From Strigops habroptila (lineage: Eukaryota > Chordata > Aves > Psittaciformes > Psittacidae), in assembly GCF_004027225.2 (NCBI RefSeq), contig NW_022651109.1, forward strand, positions 1-64,000: 64,000 bases of DNA, read 5' to 3'. Numbering within the stretch: the first letter of the stretch is position 1; every line of letters starts with the position of its first letter. The position numbers were made by a program, and so were the translations under genes. Below are positions 35,064 through 47,500 of this stretch, one piece after another. Below the pieces are notes generated by a model, which was not told the origin of the DNA, did not search any database, and saw only the letters and a program-made list of their open reading frames with translations.

Positions 35064-35814
35064 GACCAAATGGGGCTTATCTCCTGGAGCTCTCACAGGG
35101 ACCTCTGATAGGAGAAGGAATTGGCTCCAAAAAGGGCTGGATTTGGCCAGATCTCATGAACAGGAGGTGGAGTTGGAGCTTTGGAGGCCAAAAGAGGTTG
35201 GATTGTGAAACTGGCTCTGGAATTCCAGAGAACTGGAGTTAATGGTGCACATGGTGGCGCCAGAGGACATGGGAAATGTGGAGCTGGAGTCCTTCAGTTC
35301 CAAATGTTTTCTTTGTGGGAAGGATGCTGAGGAGGTTGTGGTGGGTGATGGGATCCATAGGGGGACATTGTGGTGAGTGTAGGACCTACAGAAGGACGTT
35401 GTGGTGGTTTTGGACCCCCATAGGGACATTGTGATGGGTGCAGGACCCCATGCCCCATGTCCCCATCTGCCTCCCACCACCATTCCAAGGTCCGCACCAC
35501 CAAGACCCCCCCAAACCTCATCCAGCTCCTCCAGACGTTGCACTTGGAGGACGTTCTACCCATTAACCCCCCTGTTTGTGGCCTCCAAGAGATGGTGGTG
35601 ATGGAACAGGGTTGATTAATGAGGAACTTCCTTCTGGGAAGCCTGGAGAACACCAAGGCCCAGAGTGTGTGTCCATGCCAAGACCTTATCTAAGGGCTCA
35701 TTAAACGTCTGGAAGAGCCAGATGTCTCCCAGGACCTTCTGGAGACCTTAGATGGGGTCTTGAACCCTTGATGGACAGAAAGTTGGCAGATTCCATTGTG
35801 TTTATGGGGTTTGA

Positions 35815-36055
35815 TCCAGGTGGGATGGGTTTTCCTCATGGTGGGATGGGTTTATCTCACGGTGGGATGGGTTTATCTCACGGTGGGATGGGTTTTCCTC
35901 ATGGTGGGATGGGTTTTCCCATGGTGGGATGGGTTTTCCTCACGGTGAGATGGGTTTCCTCATGGTGGGATGGGTTTCCTCATGGTGGGATGGGTTTCCT
36001 CATGGTGGGATGGGTTTTCCTCACGGTGGGATGGGTTTTCCCATGGTGGGATGGC
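35815..36055. repeat. 21-base minisatellite (GGTGGGATGGGTTTTCCTCA)
   Basis: About 12 copies of GGTGGGATGGGTTTTCCTCA with variants, 480 bases upstream of the plus-strand NIDO signal exon. Confidence 0.9.
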
Positions 36056-36535
36056 TCCAGGAGATCTTCAAGTTAAAAGAAGGGACAGGATGTGACCCTG
36101 AACCCATTTCTTGCTGGGTGAGCTCCTCTTTCCTTCCCTTCTTTCCCTTGGGACATCAAGCCACAGCAAGGAGATCCAGGTAGGACATTTGATTTCCATC
36201 TTCTCCCTTGGAATATCAAGTGTTGGAGCAGTTTCTCCTTCTTCCTATGGCTTCAAGTAGCAAGAATTGGGCTGAAATGAGCCCAAAAAAGCCCTTGATT
36301 TGCTACAAGGGAAGATCTGGAGCTTGTCCTGCAAAGACCACCCATGGGTGCTCCTCAGATCCCCCCAATCCCATCGGGAATCCTCCATCCTGCCTCAGTT
36401 TCTCTTAGTTTCATCCTAAATGGGGCTTATTTCACCCCAAACCCTGCAGTTGATCCAACTCTTCCTTCTTCCAGTCAGAAGCTGTTTCTCTTCATCCCAT
36501 CCATTGGAGAAGCCCCTCATTTTGGAGGTGCTGGG

Positions 36536-38758
36536 ATGCAGTCCTCATTCCATGTCCTGCTCCTGCTCTTAGGTAGGTTAGAAGGAGACATCTCCTGAGG
36601 ATGCTCACGTCCTGGGTGATGGTTGCTCCTATTTCCCCTCCATGTCTTCTCCAGGAGCTGTGGTGAACGTCCAACCAGCAGAAGACAAAGGTGGGTCTTC
36701 ACACCATCCAAAGATGGGGTTTTCCACCCAAAATGGGCTTGTTTCTGCTTCACTTTGGGAAGTAGGATGGGAAAGGAGCTTCCATATGGGAATATGGACG
36801 TTGGAGGTCCTCTTCTTGCCCTCTTTGCCCTCAAATCTGTGTCTACCCTGGTTTCACCCCAACCTTTGGCCACCTTGGTTGAGAAGTCAACCCCATTTGG
36901 ACTCACTTTGACCTACTTGGTCAACCCTAAATGGAGCTCAGGCCCCATTTAAGACCAAGCTGGTGGGTTCCACCCCAAAGTCCATGGGCTGGGGTTGGGA
37001 TGTCCATCAATAGCTCAACCTCTGTGTTCCTCCAGCATCTCTGCTCTATCCTTATGGTTTGGACCAACAAGACCATAAGAACCCCAAGCTGGATGATGGG
37101 ACATCAAAGAAGGTCACCCTCACCATACCCTTCACCTTCTATGGCCAGGAGCACCAAACCCTCTATGTACGTGCGTCAACATCCCACCACTTCCATGAGG
37201 ACCTTCCCTTTTCCCATTCCCATCTTTTCTTCTGCTCCATTTTGTCCCTTTTCCCCCCATTTGGTCCCATTTCTGGTGTATCCAAGTGTCCTCCTATGGT
37301 TGGTGGGTCTTAGGAGAAGGCCTTCACCTGTATAGGAGGTCCATGGCCATGTTTAGGGTGTCACATCCCTCCCCACCCCTTGTTTTGATGGCACAATGGT
37401 GCCCTCAAGCATGGCCATGGAGAAGCAGAAGTCAATGTGGTCAGAAGACCACATCTGGAGCCCATCTCCGTGCTACCATAGCCAAGGTGTTGATGGGGCT
37501 CCAATGGAGGTGGCCACCACATTGGGGTTGACCTGATGTCTTCTCCAGGTCAACAACAACGGTGTGATATCCTTTGACACCCGCGTCAACCAATACACCC
37601 CAGACCCCTTCCCATTGGCCGATGGACGCCGCTTCGTGGCCCCATACTGGGCAGATGTGGACAACGTGCTTGGAGGAGATGTCTTCTACCGACAGACCAC
37701 TGACCCAGCACTGCTGGCCCTCATCACCAAGGACATCAACCAATACTTCCCCACCATCCCCTACACGGCCACATGGGCTTTGGTGGCCACCTGGGACCAT
37801 GTGGCCTACTATGGCTCTACCACCAATAAGGTAAGGTCCATAGGCATGACTTGAAGGGCAGGTGAGACCCATGTGTTGGCCCATGACCCATGGTTGGCCT
37901 CATGACCATGTATTTGCTTCATGACTGTGTGTTGGCCCATGACCATGTGTTGACCCCATACCCATGTGTTGACCCCATACCCATGTGAAAGAAGCTCCGG
38001 TAGAACCCCAAAAGTACCCATCTGCTGGTGGACACCAAAAGAACCAGCTTGGATGGACCATTCCTCACCAAGAGAACTTCCTTAGCATCCCTCAAAGCTA
38101 ATCCCCATCCACACCTCCTCATCCCGCCATTTCTGGTGTCCATCACCCCCTTCCTTTCTGCAGGGCAACACCTTCCAAGCCACCCTGACCACCGACACCA
38201 AGATGTCCTTCATCATCCTCAACTACTGGGATATCCAATGGACTACAGGGGCAGCAAGCGATGGTGACCCTGAAACAGGGTTTGGTGGGACTCCAGCCCA
38301 TGTATGTTGGGAAAGGAGAAGGAAATGGGGTGGAGTTGGGAATGGGGGAGAAGGTCAACCAGGGATGGGTCAACACCAGGTTCAGCCCATCTTTGACCCA
38401 TAGTAGGTTGGTCCATGATGTTTTTGGGTGACAACACCAGGTCCAATGAAGATTGGAGGAGCCCCATAACATGCTTTGGGCCACCACCACCATCACCAGG
38501 AGGTTGTCCCATGCCATGGGTGGGATTAACCTTCTGAATCCTCCACTTTGGCGCTTTTTCCAGGCTGGCTTCAACAGTGGAGATGACACCAACTTCTACA
38601 ACATCCCTGGCTCCCAAACTGAAGCCATCATCAACATCACCAAGACCTCCAATGTCAACGTCCCGGGGCGATGGGTCTTCCAAGTGGATGACTTCAAGGT
38701 GACGGGGGTCCCCACTGAGGTGCCCAAGGTCTCCAACAGCAACAACTGCTGGTTGTAA
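36536..38758 (+). CDS. Secreted stand-alone NIDO-domain protein (alpha-tectorin N-terminus-like)
   Basis: Six exons in phase: 36536-36572 (signal peptide MQSSFHVLLLLL), 36655-36690, 37036-37166, 37549-37830, 38164-38301 and 38564-38758, about 272 codons with TAA at 38756-38758. The NIDO domain is complete: LLYPYG, FTFYGQEHQTLY, VNNNGVISFD, FVAPYWADVD, FYRQTTDP, WALVATWDHVAYYG, IQWTTG, AGFNSGDDTNFYNIPGS and GRWVFQVDDF. It ends shortly after with NSNNCWL and has neither the heptad tail of the minus-strand paralogue nor any vWD domain. It should be a small extracellular protein; its partner is unknown. It lies 2.6 kb upstream of the plus FCGBP-like gene in the same direction, recalling the NIDO-then-vWD order of alpha-tectorin. 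Confidence 0.87.
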
Positions 38759-38851
38759 GGTGGGTTTTGGGGTGAAAACCTGGGAAAAAAGGACAATTGA
38801 GGTTTCCTTGGAGGACTTTTCTCCTCTTGAGTTCTTGGTTTCTTCCCACAG

Positions 38852-38975
38852 ATACATCAAACCCATTGGGCCAGAGAAACCCATCGGTGTCCCCACCACG
38901 TGTAGGATGAAGATGACCCAATGGGATGCATCAACCTCCGCTGGAGCAATAAAACTCCAGTTGGGACATGGTGGC
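38852..38975 (+). terminator. 3' UTR exon and poly(A) signal of the plus NIDO gene
   Basis: A donor-like AAG/GTGGGT follows the stop codon, and an acceptor TTCTTCCCACAG precedes 38852. AATAAA lies at 38948-38953 with a GT-rich stretch after it. Splicing in the UTR is inferred; the signal itself is clear. Confidence 0.6.
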
Positions 38976-39169
38976 TCCTGTGTCCTCATCACTTCCAACC
39001 CGTGGTCATGGGATTTGGGGGTTGGGGGTTGGACAACATGGGTGGAAATAACCCATTTGGGGCCGTTTTGGGCTTTAATTTCTGGGGTTTTGAGGTCTCT
39101 GGGCATGAATTTACCAATTTTTGCCATCTTGACACCGAAATCGAAGGGGGGTTGGGTCTGAAAACACAA

Positions 39170-39445
39170 ATTTGTGAGGTTTCCATTTCTTTGTGCTCAA
39201 ATTTGGGATTTTCCCCTTTCTTTGTGCTCAGATTTGGGATTTTCCGCTTTCTTTATGCTCAGATTTGGGATTTTCCCCTCAAATTTACATCAAATTTACA
39301 ATTTTTTTCTTCTTTTTACTCAAATTTACAACAAATTTACAGATTTTTCCTTCTTTGTGCACAAATTCACAATAAATTTGGGATTTTTCCCTTTTCTGTG
39401 CTCAAATTTCTGATTTTTCACCTTTTTTTGCACCCAAATTTATAG
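39170..39445. repeat. AT-rich tandem repeat (GCTCAAATTTGGGATTTTC)
   Basis: Imperfect units TTTGTGCTCAAATTTGGG and AAATTTACAACAAATTTAC in the interval between the plus NIDO and plus FCGBP-like genes. Confidence 0.8.
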
Positions 39446-39589
39446 GTTTTTTGTGCCAAAAGCCCAAATGACTCATTTGAGGGGAAAATCCAGATATTCC
39501 AGGAAAAACATCCCCAAAATCCTCCAAACTGGGACTTTTTTCCCTAAAATGGAACTTTTTTACCCTAAAAAAGTGGTTTTACACCTGAA

Positions 39590-39835
39590 AATGAGCTCAA
39601 ACACGCAACATGCAACATACAACACGCAGCACACGTGTGTACAACACACAACTTGGCACAAACGCCCCCAAAATGACACCCACAACATGTTCTAACATGA
39701 CACAACACGCAACACACATGACTTTACATATACCCCCATGATATTGCACCCACAACATGCTCCAACATGGCACCACACACACAACCCCCCCAACATGCCA
39801 CACGCAACATACAAACACCACCCCCCCCCCACTTC
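39590..39835. repeat. AACATGCAACA/CAACACAC repeat
   Basis: Short AC-rich units such as CAACATGCAACATACAACA and two longer copies around CACCCACAACATG. No gene seen. Confidence 0.75.
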
Positions 39836-40434
39836 GAGCTTGTTCCAAATGGGATATTTTGGGAATATCCCTCCCCCTTTCCCACATTTTCACCCTTTTC
39901 CCCTCTTTTTAGCCCCATTTTAGAATCAAACCCCCTCCGACACCCCCCCCTTGTGATTTTGGATCATTCCAACCTCTCCAGGAAACCCCCCTCAATCCCT
40001 ATGTAGGAATTCCTGGAATTCTGCTGGGTTTTGGCCCTTTGCCACTGCCTCGGGTGGGTTTGAACCAAAACCTCGCTTTTTTTAACCCATTTTTGCAGCC
40101 AAAAGTGATGTCAAAGCAGCAGGTGGGTGGGTCTGTCCCTGGGGGTCGTTTGTGTTTGTCCTGGTTTAGGGGGATATTTGATCCCAAAACTCTAATCCAA
40201 GGCAGAGCAGGAGGGTTGAAAGAGGAGCCGGGATCAAGATCAGGATTTGGGGCTAAACCGGTGGATTTTGGGGCTGGAAGAAAGGTAAAGTTCAAGATGG
40301 GGTTAAAACCGGGTGGGATTTGGCAGCGATGGGTGAAAAGAGGGGAACGGAGCCAGGAAATTCCTTAAATATTCCATATCCCCACACAGAGAGCTCGGGG
40401 TCATTCCTGGTTGCAGCTGGAATTGGCTGTTTGG

Positions 40435-40975
40435 GAAGGGGTGGGGGGGGGGGGGGAAAGGAAAAGGGGGGGGAAGGGGAAAAGAGGGGAAGGGAAAAGG
40501 GGGAGGAAAGGGAATGGGGTGGGAAAAGGGAAAGGAATGGAAAATAGGGGGGAAAAGGGGAGGAAAGGGAAAAGGGATGAAGGGGAAAAGGGGGAAGAAG
40601 GGGAGGGAAAGGGAAAGGGGGAGGAAAGGGGGGGAAAGGAATAAGGTGGGAAAAAGGGGGAAAGGGAAGGGAAAATAGGGGAAGAAGGGGGGGGTTGGAA
40701 ACAGGGGAGTAATGGGAAAATAGGGGGAAAAGAGGAAGAAAGGGGAAAAGGAGAAAGTGGGAATGGGAGGAAAAAGGGGGGATTGGGGGGAAGAGAGAAA
40801 AAAATGGGCAAAATAACCGAGGGAAAAGGGGAAATAATGAAGGAAAAAGCAAAAGGAAGTAAAGGGGAAAAGGAGGAAAAGGGGGAAAGGGGGAAAGGGA
40901 GGAAATAAAGGGGAAAAGGAGGAAAAGGGGGGGAAAAAGGGGGGGGAGAAAGGGGGGGAAAGAGGGGACAAAGGG
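40435..40975. repeat. 540-base polypurine tract (GGGAAAAGGGG)
   Basis: Nearly all purine on the plus strand, with AAAGGGGAGGAAAGGGAA units. It directly abuts the antisense CR1 copy. The proline- and phenylalanine-rich minus-strand frames are artefacts. Confidence 0.93.
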
Positions 40976-40977
40976 AC

Positions 40978-41440
40978 ACCTTCCACTAGAGCAGGTTGCT
41001 CCAAGCCCCGTCCAACCTGGCCTTGAGCGCTGCCAGGGATGGAGCATCCCAACCTTCTCCATTCAACCCATTCCATTGTCCCACCACCCTCATGGTGAAG
41101 AACTTCTCCCTTAGATCCCATCCAACTCTTCCCTCTTCCAACTGGAAGCTGTTTCTCCTCATCCCATCCCTCCATCCCTTGTCCAAAGCCCACCTCCAGG
41201 TTTCTGGTGGTCCCTTTAAGCCCGAGAAAGTGCTCCAAGGTCTCCATGGACCATTCTTTTCTCCAGGTTGGACAACCCCAGCTCCCTCTGTCTCTATAGA
41301 GGTGCTCCAGCCCTTGGAGCATCTCCATGGCCTCCTCTGGCCTTGCTCCATCAGCTCCATTGACCTTCTTATGCTGGGGGCACCAGAGCTGGACCCAGTT
41401 CTCCAAGTGGGGTGTCACCACAATGGGGACAAGTCCACAT
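40978..41440 (-). mobile_element. CR1 LINE 3' fragment (sense on minus)
   Basis: Reverse complement of the CR1 tail: CACTAGAGCAGGTTGCTCC, TCCAACCTGGCCTTGAGC, CCCACCTCCAGG, GGTGCTCCAGCCCTTGGAGC and CAGAGCTGGACCCAGTTCTCC. It lies just upstream of the candidate first exon of the plus FCGBP-like gene. A short matching scrap, CACTAGAGCAGGTTGCTCC, recurs near 41791. Confidence 0.88.
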
Positions 41441-41551
41441 GTGCCATCACAATCAACCTCAGAACTTCAAGCCATGGGGCAAAGATAAGTCCCATTTTTG
41501 GTAGAAATCAGAGGATTTGACCATTTTCTCCCCTTCTGCAGCAGAAGAACC

Positions 41552-44500
41552 ATGAACCGGGGTGAAGCTGATGTTCTCCTGAGGGGCTGCACCATCGTGT
41601 TTTGGGGTGAGTTCAAACCAGGTGGAGAAATGGACCAAAACTTGCCCAATTCTCCCCAAAATGGCCCCAAAATGAGAGGTTTGGGTCCAAGGAGACACGT
41701 TTTGCACCTCCAAAGAGTCATGGGATGGGTTGGAGGGGAAGGACCTCGAGGAACATCTGGTTCCAAGCCCATGACATGGGCTGGGACAACTTCCACTAGA
41801 GCAGGTTGCTCCAATAGTTCATCAAATGGAAGTCCATCAGATCAATGTCCCTCAGATCAATGTCCCTCAAATCAATTGTCCATCAGATCAAAAAAGTCCG
41901 TCAAATCAAAGTCCATTAGATCAATTGTCCACCTCAAGCCCACCTTGAGTCACATTCCCCACACTTGACCTTATGGGTGATGAAGACACCAACGGCCAAT
42001 TCTCCTCTTCCAGGGCTGCTTTGGTTGCTCAGCGTCTCCGCATCAGCCCTACCTCACCTTGGAGAAGACTTCGTGGTGGCCTTCATGCAGAACGGTTTGC
42101 AGCAGACCCTCAACAGTGACTTCAAGCTGCTCCTCACAGGTTACTCACCCTTTACATCCATCACCATCTCCATGAAGAAGCCAGGCTTGAGGATGACGGT
42201 CCAGGCCACCACTGGCCAAACCATCCTGGTGAAGATCCCACCTCAAGCAGAGATGGTTGGGAGCAAAGTCTTCGACAACACCGTGGTGGTGAAGGCCAAC
42301 AACGCCATCTCCGTGGTCATGGTCAATGAGAAGCCCACCTCGGTGGACTCAACCGTGGTGCACCCAGTGCACACTTGGGGCACCGAGTACCACGTTGTGA
42401 CCCCCAACGTGGGCACCGACCGCTATGGAGAGTTCGTGGTGGTCTCTTGGGATGAACCCACCATGGTTGATGTCCATCTCAAAGCCATGGTGACCTACCA
42501 AGGCCGGACTTACCCTCGGGGCTCAGTTCTTCCCATCAAACTAGAGCCTTTCCAAGCAGCTCAAATCCAAAGTCCATCTGATATGTCTGGCACCAGGATC
42601 ATGGCCCATAAACCGGTGGCCGTCTTCACCGGTCACACTTGCTTGGCCAGGTTCACCCAATGTGACCATCTGGTGGAGCAGCTTCAACCTGTTTCTAGCT
42701 GGGGAACCACTTTCATTGTGCCACCGTTGCCCTTTGAGACTCAAGCCGACATCATCTACGTGTCCACCTCGCAGAAGACCCGTGTGGAGTCTCAACATGG
42801 TGTCTCCAAAGAGGTCCGGGAGCTCCGGCCAAGCAGGTCAACGCTCTATGGTCTCCAAGCCTTCAACACCTTGTACCTGTCGGCCAATGCTGGCATCCAG
42901 GTCATCTTCTTTGCTGATGGAGGTACCAAGGGCTCCATCTCTTATGACCCCTTCTTCATGACCATCCCTGATGTCTCCAGCTACTGTCACTCCTACAACA
43001 TCATTGCCTTGGAAGGGTATGAGAACTATGCCCTGCTCATAGCCAAGACCTCAGAGACATCTGCAATGGTGCTCAACAAGAGCCCCTTGAGGAACATCAT
43101 GTGGAAGAACGTCCCAGGAACCGAGTACTCCTGGGCTGAGCTGATCTTGGGCAACCAGTTCTCGGTCCATATGGTGGAGAATGAGTTGTCCCCCTTTGGG
43201 TTGCTGAGCGTGGGGATCCGGGAGCAGAAAGCCTATGGGTTGGCGGCTGTTTGTGACAGTGGTGAGTGTCCCATGGCCACCTTCTTCACCTCCTTTCTGC
43301 TTCCTTTAGGTGGCCAAACCCACCTGAGATAGGTTGTGATCCATACATGATCCATAGATTAATGGTCTATCAATGGAAGGAGTCTCAAATGGTCAACCCA
43401 GATGTTCAAGTCCAAGGTTTGAAGGTGCTGGTTGACCATCTACGATGATGGTGACCATAAGTGGTCAACCTCAGATGCTCAAGCCCAAGCTTAAGGTGGT
43501 TAAACCCACCTGGGTTAGATCCTGGCTTTAACATAGTAGAGCTCTAGAGGTGTTGGTTGACCATCTATGGTGATGATGGCCACAAGTGGTCAACCCATAT
43601 GGTCAAGTCCAAGCTCTGGAGGTGCTGGTTGACCATCTATGGTGATGGTGATGCTGTCCCCGTCCCTCCCCCCATAGACCATTCCATGTGTGGTTCCTTC
43701 TAGATCCCTGCCGGCTCCTGAAGTGCCGCATGAAGGAGACCTGCAAGTTGGAGAAGGGGGTGGCCACCTGCGTCCATGACTACATGGGCACCTGCATGGG
43801 CTCGCAGGCCTTGCAGTACCACACCTTTGATGGGATGACCATGGACATCCGTGGTGGTTGCACCTACACCATTGCCAAGTACTGTGGCAACGATCCCACC
43901 TTGATGCCTTTCGTTGTGGAGGAGAAGAAGAGTGAAGGCAACATCAAGGAGTGGTTGACCAAGGTCTATGTGTATGGTTCCAACATCTCCATCCACATCG
44001 GGGAAGGAGGTAAAATCCAGGTGGGTTCTTCCAGGTCTTGGAAGTGTTATTCCATGGACAAAGCCAAGTGGAAGAGGGTAAAACATGGTGGTGGGTGAGG
44101 TTGACATAAGAACCTAAGGAGAACTACCAAAACCATGGAGAATTGGGACATAGAAGTGAAGGGGAAGGTGTTCTGGACCTCACTGAGATGCCCTCAGAAG
44201 TGTCTCCATCCAAACCATGGCCACTTTTGGGTTAGAATCAAGGAAAAGGCAGGTTTAAGGCCATAAGTCCACCATGAAATGGGCTTTTGGACTCATAGAT
44301 AATCAACTAACCTTCTCCTTCTCCTTTCCTCCAAGGTCAACAACAAGCCCATCAACGTACCAGCCACATTAGAAGATGGGAAGATCCAGATCTCCCAAAA
44401 CGAAGGCAGGACCATCCTCCAAACAGCTTTTGGGCTGCAGGTGACCTATGATGAAGACTGGTCCATAATGGTGGCCGTGCCCAGCAGCTACTTTGGGGCT

Positions 44501-47500
44501 ACCTGTGGGCTCTGTGGCAACTTCAATGAGGACACTGAGGATGAGATGACCCTTCCTGATGGCACCCAAGCTGCTAACATGGAGGATTGGGCTGAAAGCT
44601 GGCGAGATGCCTCCTGCCAAGATGATTGTGAAGGCCAGGAGATGCTGCAGGACACGTGTGGTGAGTTCCTATTGGGGTCTCCAAGCATTGTAGGGGAGAA
44701 ACCCATGGAGATCTGGTCATGGGGATCCAAGAGGTGCTGCCCAGTCCATTGAGTTGATGCTTGGAGGTGCCAACCAAGTTGATGTCAATCAACATCAACG
44801 AAGGGTTGGGTTGCTCTTTCCATGCCAATCTACCTTCAGCTCCGTAACACCCATCATCTATGTAGGACTTCCTTGAGGGACATCCCCAAGGGGTGTCTCT
44901 TGGGCTTGGGCTCACTTGCAGGCATCATCCAAGCCAGCATCCCCAGCGTTGTCCCTCTAAGTGCTCAGTTCATGCTTTGTTTGAGGTCTTCTTCTCAACT
45001 CTCACCCCAACAGCTCAAAAATGCCCAGAAAACAGCCACTTTGAGGCCTGTGGGACAGCGTGTCCAGCCACCTGCACCCACCCCAGAGGTCCCACCTCCT
45101 GCAGTGAACCATGTACCCCGAGGTGCCATTGCAATGAGGGCTTCGTCCTCCACAACCACACATGTATCCCAGTGGAGACCTGCACTTGTGTCCACAATGG
45201 TCGCTCCTACAAGGCCCAAGAGGAGTTTTGGGATGATGGGACATGCCAAAGCTGGTGTAGATGTGATGGCGGCCAAGTGACCTGTAGGAAGAGGGGGTGT
45301 AAAGCCCATGAGAAGTGTGTGGTGGTCAACGGTGTCCCAAGGTGCCAGGCCATGAAGCACCTCACATGCATTGGGACGGGTGACCCTCACTACACCACCT
45401 TCGATGGGTTGAGATATGACTTCCAAGGGACCTGCATCTACCAGTTCGCAGCCCTCTGCACCCAAAGGGACCCCAAACTGGTCCCATTCACTGTCAAGGT
45501 GGAGAACAACAACCGGGGCAGCAAAGCCGTGTCCTTCACCAAGACCCTCACCTTGGAGGTCTATGGCAACGTCATCACCATGAGCCAGGAGCATCCACGC
45601 AAGGTCAAGGTAGGTGGCCACCAAATCCACCTTCAACCTGCAGCTAAACTGCTCATTTCCTGCTTTTCCTGCCCAAAGCCCCCCTTTCCCCTCATTTTTC
45701 CATGAATAACATCAAAACCCATCCCACATCCCATCGTCCTTTGTTCTCCACTCCCATGTGGCCTTTGGAGCACAATATTCCCTTTCTCCAGCTGCAAAGT
45801 GATTCAGTTCCTATGGGAACAGTTCCATTCTCACCTTCTCCTGGCCAAAGTGTTGCTCATAATGGTTGGGAACAGCTCTTCCCTTGTTTTCCCTCTTGGA
45901 ACAACGTTTTTCCATTGAAGAGTGAAGCCTCCACCTGGAAACCCTCCAAGAACCAAGGTTCTTGGAGGAACATCCAGATCTTGAGCAATCTCAATGTTCT
46001 TGGGAATTGCATCCACGGAAAGTGTTTCACAACCTTCCCTAGATCTTGATTCACTTGGATTTGGCTGGAGACTCTTCCTGGCTTACGGAAAACCACCCAA
46101 ATCCCAAGTGATTGAGGGGTGGTTTGGAAGTTCTCCACGTGGAAAGTGTTTCTCAACCCTGACTTGGGTGGAATTGGACCAGGAAACCTCTCCCAAAAGG
46201 ACTTCCCAGACCTAAAGGGGCTACAAGGAAGCTGGGAAGGGGCTTTGGACAAGGAGATGGTGGGATGGGATGAGGAGAAACAGCTTCCAGCTGGAAGAGG
46301 GAAGAGGTAGATGGGATACGAAGAAGAAGTTCTCCCCTGTGAGGGTAGTGGGACATTGGAATGGGTTGAACTCGGAAGGTTTGGATGTACCTGGAAGGGT
46401 TCAAGGCCAGTTGAATGGAAGCAACCTGATCTAGTGGAAGGTGCCCGGGTCCTTAGATGGTCTTCAAGGCCCCTTCCAACCCAAACCTATGCAACCACCC
46501 GTATCTCGAGCAGGTTGCATGAGTTTGGGTCCACAACCAACCTTCTCCAACCACCTCCCCAGGTCAACGGCGCATTCGTGGAGCTCCCATTCACCAAGAA
46601 GGACCAGTTTGAGCTCTACCACAGTGGTGTCCATGGCTTTGCCCGCACAGCCTTTGGTCTAAGGGTGAGCTTCGACTGGTACAGCTACGCCCGTGTCCTC
46701 CTCCCTGAGGTCTACGCTGGTGCCGTCTGTGGCCTCTGTGGCAACGCCAATGGAGACCCCAATGATGACTTTGTGACCCGCGATGGCCAACGGGCCACCG
46801 ATGAGGTCCACTTGGCCAACAGCTGGAAGGTTGGAGATGTCCCTGGTTGCTCCTCTGGTTGCGAAGGGAATTGTCCAAAGTGCAACCAAGAGGAGAAAGA
46901 ACCCTACCGTGGGGATGGCTATTGTGGGATCATCACCAAGGTTGAAGGACCATTCAGGGCTTGTCATGGTGTGGTCAACCCAACGGCCTTCCTGGAGGAT
47001 TGTGCCTTTGATGCCTGTCACTACAAAGGCCACCGGGACACCTTGTGTAAAGCCATTGCTGCCTATGTGACCGAGTGTCAAAGCCATGGAGTCAACATGG
47101 AGCCATGGAGGACACCAACCTTCTGCGGTGAGTGGGGTCAGAAGGAGGTTCTCCATCCTTCCCGGCCAGGAAATGAAGGTTTGGAGGTCAACCACCCCTT
47201 GTGGCTTTGCTTAGAGCCAATGGAAGCCCAAAAACACTTCCAAAGTTGGGTTGATTTGTCCCATATCCAAAATCTCCTTGTGATGGAATGGGTTTATCTT
47301 CTCCCTCCATAGCTCCAAGGCCAAAGGTTGAGGTTGAAAGCTTCCAAAGCAACATTCCTTCCTTCCTTCCCCCATATAGTCCTCCAGATTCTTCCTAGAT
47401 GCAGGAAAGGGAACACCAAACCCATCCCCATGGCCATATTGATGCTCCACCACCAAACCCATGGAATACTCAACAGCCCCCCACGATGGACCTTCTTATC

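Larger units (their letters stand above)
34260..36500. other. Intergenic region between the head-to-head FCGBP-like and NIDO genes
   Basis: Apart from the candidate minus-strand promoter at 34955-35063 and a 21-base minisatellite at 35815-36055, I see no gene. Open frames are short and lack family features. It is the divergent regulatory interval between the two gene sets. Confidence 0.4.

Noticed and set aside
40303-41421. A proline-rich minus-strand frame of 372 codons
   Set aside because: It runs from a CR1 tail into a polypurine tract; no splice or leader support.
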